A stretch of DNA of 64,000 nt from Helichrysum umbraculigerum (GCA_949592205.1 CATIUR010000001.1:217130250-217194249); one strand, 5' to 3'; shown: positions 1 to 11,655, counted from the stretch's first letter. Program-made: numbers and translations. Notes: generated by a model from the letters alone, not told the origin.

Positions 1-3000
1 TGAGTCAACTATTGATTACTATAGGTTGACATGAGGATAGAGGTATTGAATGAGATGCTCATTGTTGTTCATTGTTGTGGTTATTTCTGATTGAATTGTA
101 AATGCAGAAATATGTTTAAGTAGATAGAGAGTTGATTAAGGTTTTAGCAAGATTGATGTTAGAACCTAAGGAGTGTCTTTATTGGTGAGACGAGATAATT
201 GATAGTATTATGATAATGGATTAATCACAAGGTGTGATCTAAATCCTTGTTAAGGAAGGTTGTGTCATTGAATTGCGAATGACTGCTATTTGAGAAAATA
301 TGTGTTTATGTGGCTATATGATGTGTTAGGATTATAGCTAAACACTTGATATAAACCAACAAAATGATAGGTTTATGAGAAATATAGCTTATGATAAAGC
401 TAAATTGATTGAGAAAGTGATAGGTCTTTCTGGTTAATTGTAAATTAATAGATGAAATATTTAAAAGTAACATGATTGAGTAGGCTTGTTGTGACAGTGA
501 TGCTTGATATGATAGCATATGTCAAAGTGATGATAGTTGATTAAGATGTGTCCTGAATTTTGAGGAAAATAGGGACATTGATTAATGTTAAGTGTTGAAA
601 CTATGATGATGAGTTATCATGTGTTTGAGGTTTCAGATAAATGATATACTGAGTAATTCAGTTATTGAAAATTAGAACATTGTGTGTATGTGAGATGACT
701 TGCATATGTAGGGTTGAATATGTAAGTAGTAAGTGGATTTTGAGTGTGTATCAGCTGATAGAAACTATTAAATGAAGTATGATTGATTTGAAATCATGAA
801 GTATTTAATACGTATGAGGTGAGAATAGATCACATTGATAATTATAATGTAGAGTAGCCTGAGAATGGATTGTGAAGAGCATAATCTTGCAACGCCTGAT
901 CACCGTTGTTATATTATGTTGGGTCACATGAACTTGTTGAGGCTACTTGGTATAAAAGAAGTGTAATGTGATTTTAGAAATGGAACATGATGGTATGCTA
1001 AGTTGTTTAATAGTTGTTTTGATAAGAAAATAATCAGTTGATAGAACTGTGACCTTTAGACTGTAAAGGTGAGAGTGTAAATGATAGTTGTCATTGATAG
1101 AGGTTTTGATGATAAACCTAAGTGATTAATTTGATTGTGTTAAATATGTAATTGTGATTGATTGTGATAGATTACATGTAGGCGAATTTGATAGTGTTTA
1201 AATGAGTCACTATTTTGTATTTGGCTTGTATGAATCCAAAGTTAAGATAAGTTGATATTGTTTTGCTTGAGAAACTACTAGTAATTATTGAATGTAATAA
1301 TTTGAAGTTTATGTTCGATAGTAAACATAAAATATGAAATGGATTGTATGGAGTCAAGATTGATGTAGGTTGACCTTGTCCTAGTAAAGGATTGATGAAA
1401 TTATTGAAAGTAATAATTTGAAATATATGTTTGAAAGTGAACATATAAGATGAAATGGTTTGTTGGGAGTTAACTTGATAGTATGTTAACTTTGAAAGTC
1501 AAACCATGAATAGAGAATTGTGTATAAAATTAATTACTTGTGATTGGTTTGAGGATAGGTCAAACTTGAGAAAAGCAATTAGAGGATTTTATTGATTGGT
1601 TGATTGAATCAAAGTTGACATGTAGTCAACTGTGTGTGTTGAAATAGTCTAACATAGATTGTAATGTTATGATTGTGAGGGATATGATTGAATTCCTTGA
1701 TTAGTCAAATTATGTTGAGATGGGTCTTGTAAGATCCAAAGGAGATAGATGAATGGTCTAAGTTTGTGAGACTTGAGTTATTAGTTAAAGCTAGTATTAA
1801 GTAATTGAAATAGTGTTAAGTATAATTAAGTATTCAGTTAGGAAATATATGATATTTGAACTGAATATGTGTTAGAAAATTATACAGATATGAAGTCATT
1901 GAATGATATGACAGTTATAAATTGTTGAATGATGTAAGTTAAATCACATTGATTAGGATTGTGATAAGAAAGTCTTACCAGTGTATGAGGCTTGTGATGA
2001 TTGCTTTGATTGGGTAAGACTGTGAGATGATGAATAATTGAAGGTTATTATTATTAGTTGCCTAGGTTGATTGGTACCTCATGGTGAGTTACTTAGACAT
2101 TGAAAGAATTGAATGGATTCTTTAGTTATTTGTTGATTTTATACAAATGAAGTAAGTGATGAAGTAGAAAATTGGGATTAGATCCAAGTAAGGTATGATA
2201 TGAAAGTATACCTGGAGTTGGATTGTGTTAAAGGTTTAGTTGATCGTTGTTGGATAAAATGAGAGAATATGAATTGAAGGTTATTCATGTTTTAAGAAAT
2301 TTTGTATGTATAATTGTAAGTGTTAAGAAGTAAGGGAAACCTTGAAATTGGTAGGTGATGATTGTATTTACCAAACTTTCTTGTAAGTTTGGACTAAATT
2401 GTTTAAGTTATATACTAAGTGGTATGTATATAAGTGAAACATAGAATTGCTGATTGGTAATTGTTCCATGTCCTGTGGTATGGATATGTGATGACTAGTA
2501 GTACTGAGAAGGCTTGATAAAGATTTTAACAGTCTGAATGGCCTAGTGTATAGGATTAAATGGAATTGGGATGTACGTGTCCATTTAAGAGAGTACCTGA
2601 AATTGTGTAAGTATGTATGTGTGGTATACATGATAATAAATGGCATGATAAGTTTTAATAGAATGAATTAAAATGTGCCATAAGTTGTGTAGAAGTTAGT
2701 TAATTATGATTAGCTTGATGTAGATTTGGTTAGTAATGTGTTGGAAAGTAGCACATTGTGATATTGTGATGCTTGATCTGTAGTATCATAATATGTTGAT
2801 TAAGGTTGACTTAGTTGCTATATTGATGAGATGTAGTACTAAGTGATTATGTGATGATAGTTGTATACTTTCTAATTTCTTGTGATTAGGAAGTTGATAT
2901 AATTAAGCAGTAGTTTGAAATTTAAGAATTGAGTAAAATAACTGGTTGCTAAGATAAGATTATGGATGTCTTACCAATTTAAGTAATATATAAATTCTAA

Positions 3001-3933
3001 CTTGATGGTTAGTTAGACTTTGAAGATAAATAGTAAGTATTGATAGACATACTGTGGTGTATAATCACTAGTGTTGTGATTATTGTTTGTATTGTTGTTG
3101 TTGTTGACAATTGATAAGCCATAATGAAAGGAATTACAAACTGAAATAAGTCGATGTAGAGGTTGGTTGATTGTAGGTAAGATTGATTGTGGTACTTTTG
3201 TTGATTGAGCAAAGTACTTGTTGATAGTAGTTTTACCTACTGAGTGTGACCTCCGCTTTACTTATTTAGGTGATATGAATCTGGAGTACTTTTAAGTAAA
3301 AGATTTCATATGATTGTAGTGATATGTGAATATGGTAGGTTATTCACAAGAGTAGGTATGAAACTTTTGGATGAAAAGTTAACCTAGATTTGAATTTCAA
3401 ATCTTTGATGGTAGAGATTTAAGATTGTGATCTGTATATTAGACTGATTGTTGGTCGTGAGCTGAATTATATTTCAGTGTTGCTAGGTACATTGTGGTTT
3501 AATAAACACTGTTGTTGTGATATTGTTACTGCTGTTTTATTGTTACCAGTGATGAACAGTGAGAGTAGGTTAAAGATTTTAGCATGTTGCTAATTTCTAG
3601 TTGTGTAGACCTAGTAAGTGATGTTAGGTTTCACTTATTGTTGTTGGTTAAAGTGATAGGGTGCTTTAAACTTTTATCTGATTGGTGATAAAGGAATTAG
3701 ATAGATGATTGGTTCCTATGAGATGTTGGATGGATGCACTGTATGTGTGCGTAGGAAAAGACAGAAGCATGTACAATTGGATATGTGCATGTGGAAAGAA
3801 TTTAAATAGTCTAAGTATAGTTGTAAGTTGCTATTGCGGATCAATGTATGATAAGATGAATGTGATTATATCACATTAGCCAGATTGATTGAGGTTAGAT
3901 TTCGGGGCGAAATCTCTTTAAGGGGGGAAGAGT
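1..3933 (+). mobile_element. Non-coding internal region of a Tekay-like LTR element, built of short stem-loops
   Basis: This lies directly upstream of a polypurine tract and LTR, so it is the internal part of an LTR retrotransposon whose 5' end is outside the window. No gag, protease, RT, integrase or chromodomain remnant is visible in any frame. The strand is rich in G, T and A and poor in C (first 120 nt: 29 G, 9 C). Perfect stems of 6-9 bp with short loops follow one another: 82-89/105-112, 224-229/233-238, 264-269/278-283, 351-357/370-376, 1308-1315/1324-1331, 1398-1405/1412-1419, 1831-1839/1859-1867, 2371-2378/2385-2392, 2408-2415/2426-2433, 2556-2563/2581-2588, 3061-3068/3076-3083, 3325-3332/3341-3348, 3386-3393/3397-3404, 3859-3866/3870-3877. 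Several are nested, for example 2191-2196/2208-2213 inside 2182-2187/2218-2223, and 3192-3198/3211-3217 inside 3173-3180/3233-3240. It is probably a non-autonomous (LARD-type) derivative. Confidence 0.7.
3897..3930 (+). promoter_or_regulatory. Terminal hairpin and polypurine tract
   Basis: AGATTTCG (3897-3904) pairs with CGAAATCT (3908-3915) around GGG. The polypurine run AGGGGGGAAG (3921-3930) follows, a few bases before the LTR. This arrangement is typical just upstream of the 3' LTR in Tekay/Del-type Ty3 elements, where the tract primes plus-strand DNA synthesis. Confidence 0.8.
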
Positions 3934-5908
3934 TGTAACATCCTCGAAATGGACCTAGTCATTTTGTATTATTTCTTGCTTTAAATGTGTCTGGAAATAA
4001 TATTACTTGAATTAGTTAAAATAATTGGAATATGAGTCGAATATTCCAATGTGATAAGTGAAATATTAATTGTTGTAAATTAATATAGTTGACGGTGCAA
4101 TAAAATGTTTGGACTCGCAAATGGTTTTCGGGTTCCAGACAATAGATTGAGATGGGGTATTAAATTATACCCGTATATTGAAGGCGGTTCGTGAGGCCGA
4201 CTTATATATATCCTTTCCTATTTAGGAAAGTTATTCATTTTTATTCCAAAACTCACAGAAACTCTCTGAAAACCTCCAAATCAATCCAGAAATCAAATCA
4301 GGAAGTTGTGATTCTCGTGAAACTTCCTAATCATCAGATTACCATCGTTAGATTCTTCAATCAGTAAGTGTTCTTGTGTATTTAAGAACTTGATTTTGAT
4401 TTAAATTGGGTAAATTGATGATTTGAGAGATTTGGATGTTAGAAACATGTTATAAGTGTTACATATTGATTATGTGATGTTGTTTGAGGTTTATAATTGT
4501 TTGAAAATGAGTTTGGAGGGTTTTGGGTTAAAAACCCGTAGATTTGAGTTTGGTCAGTCGCAGGATTTTGGGGACGAAGGAGGAAGCCGGCGGCTTCTTA
4601 TTCAAGCCGGCGGCTTGTAGTTAGTCGGTGGAAGCCGGCGGCTTCATAGCCAAAGCCGGCGGCTTGTATGGTGTAGTATGAAACCGGCGGGTATAAACCC
4701 GACCCGACGGCTGGTAGAAGCTTTAAAACATGTTTTGGTTCTGTTACCACATTTGGTAAATTACCCGGCGGTTGTGGAAGTAAAGCCGGCGGGTGAGGAT
4801 AGGAAGCCGGCGGCTTCTAGGACGAAGCCGGCGGCTTGAAGGGCTGTTTCAGCATTACTTGTTTGACTTCGATAGTAATGTGCTTGATATATGTTATAGG
4901 ATAATATATGTTAATGATTATATTGTAAATCATTAATACACAATTAGGAACTAGTAATTGTAATGTAAATTATGTTAAGTTCCTAAATGTCAAAGATTGA
5001 TATAAGTTATGTATTGATGATCTGGATTACTAACTTATATTTGATATTGATTCTCAGATGTGGAGAAGGCTCAATGATATTAGACTACTGAGTGGAGGCC
5101 TGAGGTAGTCGGTGAGTGGATCTGTAACCTCAGTGTGATTTAGTTGTAATGATTTGATTTACAACAAGTAATTTATAGTATTACTTTGATATGAAGCATC
5201 TGTTGAGATATCTTACCATGATAGTTTAAATGTTTGCTTACTTGGCTGATATTGTGCCAGTGTGTAAGATTCTGAGGTCAACTTGATTTGATAGTTGGAC
5301 TTGTTGTTGTTGTAGACGACAGGAGATCTCGGAAACTTGAAATGTTAGTTTGGAGATCTAGGTCGTGTGTGATCGACAACAAGTTATCGGTCGTGCTGTA
5401 TAGGCCAATACAGTTGAACGATAAGTGTTCCTGGGTGCCAAACCGGTATTAGGGTATCTCAGGAGCCACCGATCCTCATGACGATTGATAATGTTTGATT
5501 GGTGTAGCTTGACATTGATTGGATGTCGAGTGAATGATTGATTTTCTGTTTAAGTGTTATTTGATGTAAACAGATTGTTATGCTAGGTTGTACTGTTGCT
5601 TATAGTTTCATTCACTTAGCTTTATGCTAACCCCACCACAGTTCTTCCTGCAGGTTAAAATAGAGGGGACATATTGGGCAGGGCAGGAAGTGTTTGACTG
5701 GATGGAATGTTTGACAGGCTGCTACTCTGATGTTATTTTGATAATTATAGAAATGTTTTTAATAACACCCAGTGTGTTGAAACGTCTTGTACTTTGAATT
5801 GAAAAAGTTTATTGACATTTTGAGTACATTGATAGTATGTTTTAAAAATACGCTTCCGTGTCGCTATTATTATATTGAATTGTTTATAATGAAACGAGGG
5901 GTGTTATA
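3934..5908 (+). mobile_element. 3' LTR of Tekay-like element
   Basis: The LTR begins TGTAACATCC after the polypurine tract and ends GGGGTGTTATA, imperfect versions of the TGTAACACCC...GGGTGTTACA ends of this clade. Stem-loops continue into its start (4024-4033/4041-4050, 10 bp; 4063-4071/4078-4086, 9 bp). A TATA-like ACTTATATATATCC lies near 4200, then a CT/A-rich leader and a good splice donor TCA|GTAAGT at 4364. The palindrome cassette lies downstream of that donor. The right end cuts into a telomere-like foldback repeat, so this element inserted into that older repeat. Confidence 0.8.
4583..4840 (+). repeat. GC-rich palindrome cassette (AAGCCG-G-CGGCTT) in LTR
   Basis: The 13-mer AAGCCGGCGGCTT, a perfect 6+1+6 palindrome, occurs six times: 4584, 4604, 4632, 4653, 4804 and 4825. 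Between them lie variants of the same design (ACCGGCGGGT near 4683, ACCCGGCGGTT near 4763, AAGCCGGCGGGT near 4783). The cassette starts about 220 nt after the leader splice donor at 4364 and contrasts with the AT-rich LTR around it. Confidence 0.85.
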
Positions 5909-6200
5909 AAACATACTAAACTCTAAACACTAAACTCTAAATTAAATGTTCAAGTATGTAATAACACATGTGTTAGCAATTAGTAAAACCCATAAAAAAA
6001 GGTGAAAATTTTTTTTTATCGAAAGTATGCCTTGATGGACGGCAAATCGAAGAGGATCAAACGCTGAATCTAATGGTGCAATTTTCATAATTTTTCGATT
6101 TGTCGTTTGTGAGATATTGAAGTTAGGGGGTAAATGGGTTTTTAACATGTGTGTAATCTCTTTGTACACATATCACACATGCATTGGTACTTCCATTCTT
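5909..6200 (-). repeat. Foldback repeat arm with telomere-like tract (copy 1)
   Basis: Minus-strand copy of a dispersed core repeat also found at 22404-22673, 45905-46198 and 61707-61950. Shared landmarks are ACACATGTGTTA, the block around TATGCCTTGATGGACGGCAA, and TTTTTCGATTTGTCG. At the left end the degenerate telomere-like run (ACTAAACTCTAAACACTAAA) is cut by the LTR ending at 5908. A 75-codon open frame crosses it, but the copies do not conserve it as a gene. Confidence 0.7.
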
Positions 6201-6724
6201 TCCAAAATCCTTGTACTCTCCTGATCTTTTCTCCTTAAATATAATGATAAAATTGTCATTTCTTTACTCTATCTTAATTTGAAGATTATATGTTGGGGGA
6301 CACATATTTGGGAGAGTGGGAGAAGTGTTTAGTTAAATGGTTGTTTACGACTTTTCATAAAGAATAGTAAATAGTAATGTAAAGTTTTGTTTTAGGAGTA
6401 GATGTATTTCTTGCTTCGTAAAAGATATTTTACGTTGTGTTTCCGGAGTCAAATATGTATCGGATAAAAAATAAAAGGAATACAAAACAATTAGGAGAAA
6501 GAAAAAGAAAGGAAGACGAGTGGATAATGAATAGGGTTGGTATTTATGCCATGTATTTGATAGATACATCACACTTCTATGCTACTAAGTACTAATTATA
6601 CAAAATACAGCTATTGAATATATATACTTTTTGGTGTAATTATCAAAATATATTGGGAATAACAATCGGTCGAATTTGAAACGGATTTATGTAATCTCAT
6701 TCTCGTCCCACGTTATAAAAGTAA
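6201..6724. other. AT-rich intergenic DNA
   Basis: No supported gene, RNA or complete mobile element. The short open frame on the minus strand has no recognisable domain. Confidence 0.5.
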
Positions 6725-6925
6725 GGGTGTGTTTGGCAACATTAGATGGGGATGTGGATGGGGATTATTTTGGAAATTACTTTCAAGAGTTTATCTTTTA
6801 ATGAATTATTTTTTTAAGAATCTCAAGTTTTTGTATGTGCCAAATAAAGATTGTAGATGGAGCGTGTTAAAATTTAGAATCTCCATCTTTAAGAATCTCT
6901 TAAAATGATGGTGCCAAACACACCC
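6725..6925. mobile_element. Tourist-like MITE (PIF/Harbinger type)
   Basis: Terminal inverted repeats GGGTGTGTTTGGCA and TGCCAAACACACCC flank a 201-bp non-coding body. Direct TAA copies sit at 6722-6724 and 6926-6928, the 3-bp target duplication expected of PIF/Harbinger elements. Two longer relatives are at 9329 and 12026. Confidence 0.85.
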
Positions 6926-6928
6926 TAA

Positions 6929-8125
6929 ATCTGAAAAGCAGTGCATTCTTTTCGAGATCCCGTTTGTCAAATGTTATCTGTTTTTAGGTTTTCCAAATTT
7001 GTTTCCATTAGTTACTATACTTTCAAGAAAAAATTACTCAGTATATTTCTAACAATCTCAAGTTGTAACCAAGGATATTATGACCTTCATGGCATTTTCA
7101 TAATAAATATTCTCCAATATTCAAATCATGACAATATAAAATTTAAAACCTCACATACAAAATATAAATTAAAAGAATACATTTCAAATATAAACCGTAA
7201 GTAAATATAATAAAATTACACACATTATCACGTAATGGTATTGCGCTTCAAGAAATTGTGAATGGTCATAGCTATACCCAAATGTATAAGTCCTGATGAA
7301 TTTCAATCGCGGTCATATTAATCATTGTATGGATTGGATAGATTACCTTTGATTCTTTGAAACATAAAATTGAAAATTATGTATGATTTGAACGATGGGT
7401 TGAATAATACATATAAAGATAATCTAAGTGAGGTTATATTTTGAGATTTTCCAACCCAAAAGTTTTAGTGACAGGAGGGTCTATAACATCCTATTATTTC
7501 GATGAATAGATACGGGCATCGTATTGGGTTTAAGAGGGTATCACCTAATTTCATACGTTTCCCAAACTCAGTCTCGTCCCAAATAACTTAGGTTTATACC
7601 ACCCCCTTTAGTTCGATTTTTAAGTACTCCCGTCAATTCCAAGTCTTTTTGCGATCATTAAGTTTATGGTATAAATACAACCACCATTTATAAGACAATC
7701 TACAAGGTATGCACTAAAATATTGTGTTTTGTGTAAAAAAGTTCTCCCAACAACTCATCATATATTTTTTGGTGTATTTTTTTATTTTATTTTATCTTAT
7801 TGTGTACACTCAATGTTTAATCACGTTGCACCAAAATCTCAAAGTTTCCACGTTAGCCATTTTCTTATTAATATTATTTATTTCTTATTTATTATTTATT
7901 TATATATATTATTTGAATACAAAATTTGAAGAAACTTATTCACCTACATTATTAGTGTAAGGATGTATTACTACATATTGTCTAATTTAATTATTTTATG
8001 TTTTAATTATTCGTTTTACATTGTCATACACGAGCATAATGTTAACTTTATAAGTTGGTGTCTGCTATTTTTCATTTAAAAAAAAAAAAGTTGAAAAACG
8101 ATATTGATTATTCATAATAAGCAGT
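6929..8125. other. Intergenic DNA without recognised features
   Basis: AT-rich. Open frames near 6941-7204 and 7724-7960 give low-complexity hydrophobic peptides without recognisable domains. I see no gene or complete transposon. Confidence 0.5.
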
Positions 8126-8638
8126 GTGCTTGTTAGGGGTGTCAAAAAAACCCGACCCGAATAGGTAACCCGAAACCCGACCCGACTCAACCCGAATTCC
8201 AAGCTTATTTGGCCACCCAAATAACCCGAATAACCCGCTTCTTATTTGAGTCGGGTTTCGGATAAATTTTTTTCAATTCGGGTAACCCGAATAACCCGAA
8301 TAACCCAAATAAGCTAATAAATTATTTATTTTAAAAAATATAATTATATATATAAGTTATTTATGGTTTATACATATATAATATACATATATAAGTAATT
8401 CATTATGATTTATACAAGCTATTACTGTCATTTTGTAAAGTTTAAGTTTATTTAAAATACGAAAATTTGAAATATCATCTTATTTGAGTTAAATGAATAA
8501 CCCGAATAGGTAACCCGAATAACCCGACCTTATTTGAATTGAGTTTCGGGTTAGATTATAAACTTCGAAACCCGAATAACCCGACACAAATAACCCGAAA
8601 CCCGATTAACTCACCCGATTGACACCCCTAGTGCTTGT
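8126..8638. mobile_element. Non-autonomous hAT-like element with CCCGAATAA repeats
   Basis: The element proper is 8134-8630. TAGGGGTGTCAA and TTGACACCCCTA are perfect 12-bp terminal inverted repeats, flanked by the 8-bp target duplication GTGCTTGT (8126-8133 and 8631-8638). The body carries clusters of ACCCGAATA/ACCCGA words near both ends and no transposase. Confidence 0.9.
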
Positions 8639-9325
8639 TACCTACTTCTCAAGCTTTCATTTTCCCGTTTTATTGATTGAACAATTTAAAGTGTACACAT
8701 ATACATACGACTGACATTTTCTTTGGATATGCAATTGAAATTATGAGTGAAATAAAAGTATGTTTGCTCTCAACTCAAATTTTAGCTTTTGTTATTGGTC
8801 GATTTCGATTTAATGAATTTGATTGTTGTCTTTTAATGAACAAAAACAAAAGTTATCCATCTATGACTTGTCATGCAGTCTCTCTTAATATTGTCATGTT
8901 AAACATGTGACTAAACAAGTTTTCTCACTATTGTTTGTCAAACGAGACTATAATTTTTTGTTTATTTTATTTTATTACGGAGTAATTCTTTTTGGTAAGG
9001 AATGAAATGCAATGCGATTTACATTTTATACATGGTAAAACATATTCCGCCAAAAACATATCATCCGTCCAAGTTAAAGTGTTAAATTTGACTATTCACA
9101 ACATTTTGGAAATGTCCATTAATCACATTATTCGTCAATCAAATATCATATCTATCAATTAAAAGCCTATTTTTCTTAATTGTAATATGAAAGTGAATAC
9201 ACATGTGAAACAACTCAAAATAGCAACGTGGATATCTATAGCAAGACCAAGAGAGAGTATCAATCCATCCGATTATTAATGTAAACTTTTATGGTTACTA
9301 TCAAAAGAAGTAGCAAAAGTAAAAG
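8639..9325. other. Intergenic DNA without recognised features
   Basis: AT-rich. One 77-codon open frame (8677-8910) has no recognisable domain. Nothing else is supported. Confidence 0.45.
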
Positions 9326-9328
9326 TAC

Positions 9329-9775
9329 GGGTGTGTTTGGCAAAACGAGCTGGAGATGGAGCTGGAGTTGGAGATGGAGCTGGAGCTGGAGATGGAAGCT
9401 TGGGGCTGGAGCTGGAGCTTTTATTTGAGGCTGGAGCTGGAACTTTTATTTTTTAATTCGTGTTTGGCAAACTAGCTGGAGATGGAGCTTATTAATGTAA
9501 AATGACATAAATGGACATGATGGTTTATGATTTCATTTTTTATAATAATTATAAAAGGGTAATTTAGTAATTCAATAACAAGGAGATGGGGATTCTTTGT
9601 AGAAGCTAGTTTTAGAAGCTTGTACTTTGGGGAATTATTTTTTAGAGAATCCCTCTATCATTTTTCATGCCAAACAAGGATTATAAATATATAAGAGATG
9701 GAGTTTCTTAAAAATAGAATCTCAATCTCCTAGAATCCCTAATAATCCCCTAAAATAATGTTGCCAAACACACCC
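9329..9775. mobile_element. Tourist-like MITE with internal GCTGGA repeats
   Basis: It shares the GGGTGTGTTTGGC...GCCAAACACACCC ends of the element at 6725 and has a TAC target duplication (9326-9328 and 9776-9778). Just inside the left end (about 9349-9423) is an imperfect GCTGGA/GATGGA hexamer array missing from the shorter relative. No coding capacity. Confidence 0.85.
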
Positions 9776-9778
9776 TAC

Positions 9779-10265
9779 GTATCGGTCCTTTGATGTAAAT
9801 AAAAAAAATGTAGAATTCAAGATTTCAAAGTAATTCACAATTTGAAACTGTACGTGTGATCACTGATTTATAAAGAAGAATAAATAAAAAATTAAAATTG
9901 AAGACTGAAACAGTTTTGTAGGGGTCGTAACTCGTAATAGCCTGCTACAGTGCTACGTGCCTAGTTACGCCAGTCGCCAGCTATATCGTGGAAAAGAAGA
10001 AGGGGTCAACCGTCAATGAAAATAAAAAGAAAACTACTCCACGTACTACATATAATTTGGAAAAGTGATTTTTTTTTTTGGGTCCAAAAGAAAATACTCC
10101 GTACGAGTATTCCTTAACCACATTCTCGCGGATTCAACGAGTTTGAGCTTAAATTATATTTTCGAATCTTAACAAAACTCAAATTTAATTTTGTCAAGTA
10201 ATTTATTCAACTGTGGTTAAATTATTTTTCGAATCTTAACAAAACTCAAGATTAATTTTGTTTTA
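9779..10265. other. Intergenic DNA without recognised features
   Basis: AT-rich. A near-duplicated phrase (TTTTCGAATCTTAACAAAAC at about 10160 and 10230) is the only internal repeat noticed. Confidence 0.45.
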
Positions 10266-11607
10266 CTAGTAAGTAACCCGCGCAATGCAGCGGGGTTAAA
10301 CTTAACTTTCGGCAACAATGAATAATTCCCTCAAAGTCATGATCATGAAGACCAAATGATTACTAATTCCATGAGATAACGCATTTTACACCTCTACAAA
10401 ATAAATTTCTCAGAGTAATTCATACCACTTTTTTTCATTCCAAGGTATACTCTATAACATCAACTCATCAAGTGTGAGATCACTAAACAATGCAAAACAT
10501 TTTAGTTTACAAAGCATCCAAACACAAAGCCATGAAAAAGGATTTTAATATCCTTACATACTACCTTTTGCAAAAGCAACAACCTCACTCACTTACTGCC
10601 TCCCATTTGACCTCATTTAAGTGCAATGCAACATTGACTCTTAGAATCCTTATCAAAAAATAAAAATTTCATGCTTACAAATGCCACAAATCATCCAAAA
10701 ACAGAGCAATCAATTGATTGTTGCACTTGACATATTTTCAACCTTTTTTTCATACAATAAGAGCTGATAATGTTATCATCGCTCCACGTTACAATACGCG
10801 ATATTTGAAGTCTACTCCTACACGTATCAAAACATTATCATATAATAAAAACTTACTTATAACTCTATAAGAAGTAATTTTCATTTCTTTTGGAATTTTT
10901 ATGAGCAATTATATTAACTTTACGCTAGAATGACTCAAACTATTAAAAATCAAGCACAAAACCAAATGTCAAAGAATAGTTAAGACTCGTAAATATATTG
11001 TTAAAAATAAAATAAATTTTTCTTCTTGAAAGTGTCCCAATAAAGAGTCTAATCTTCCAAGTATACAATAGCTACCCACTGTTTAAGGTTCATCCCTACC
11101 AGAGAGAATGAAGTGAATTGAAAGTTAAAAAAAATAGAAATAAAAAAAGACTATTAGTTCAAATCAAACGAATTTGAACATGAACAAAGATATTGTATAT
11201 CGATGTCGCAATCTAAGAGTTAATACGAAATCTGGCAAAGAAATGGTATGTAAAAGAACACTCAGAGACACTGGCGGTTGCCCTTTTGGATAGTTTATTG
11301 TAAGTAGGCAGATCCGCAGATAGACGCATATGTGTTGAAGGGTAGTGACGGCACTGTCATGAAGGACTTTTTCGATCAGGTGGACGAAGAGATAGCTAAT
11401 TGTGCAATAGCACGAGGGAGGGTACATAGGATGGCGGAGTATGCGTAAGGACTTAAAAATATAAATTAAATCCATGGAAATTGAAAAGGATAATAACTAA
11501 TAAGGTAAATTCACATATGGAAAGGGTAATAAGGTAACTTCGCATATGACAGAACTCAACTTTTCAGCCAAACTATCTAAACCCTTTATAAGGGATTTAG
11601 ATTTAGA
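10266..11607 (-). mobile_element. Candidate non-autonomous Helitron
   Basis: Read on the minus strand, the right-hand terminus is CCCCGCTGCATTGCGCGGG (a hairpin), then TTACTTA and CTAG, followed by host T. This is the hairpin plus CTRR signature of a Helitron 3' end inserted between A and T. The best minus-strand 5' end is TCTAAATCTAAATCCC at 11607, preceded by A. No Rep/helicase ORF is present. A 103-codon minus-strand frame (11164-11475) has no recognised domain. The 3' end is the stronger half of the call. Confidence 0.5.
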
Positions 11608-11655
11608 TAATACATAACATTTACATTTATATTATAAAAGTTAACAATTAAAAAA

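Noticed and set aside
302..345. Stem-loops as individual microRNA precursors or tRNAs
   Set aside because: The stems are 6-9 bp, too short for plant microRNA precursors, and no cloverleaf with conserved T-loop or D-loop bases is seen.
7724..7960. Hydrophobic 78-codon frame as a small membrane protein gene
   Set aside because: Its composition follows the TTT/TAT-rich DNA. There is no recognisable domain, promoter or conserved context.
11164..11475. 103-codon frame on the minus strand as a gene
   Set aside because: It lies inside the candidate Helitron, has no recognisable domain, and lacks splice or promoter context.
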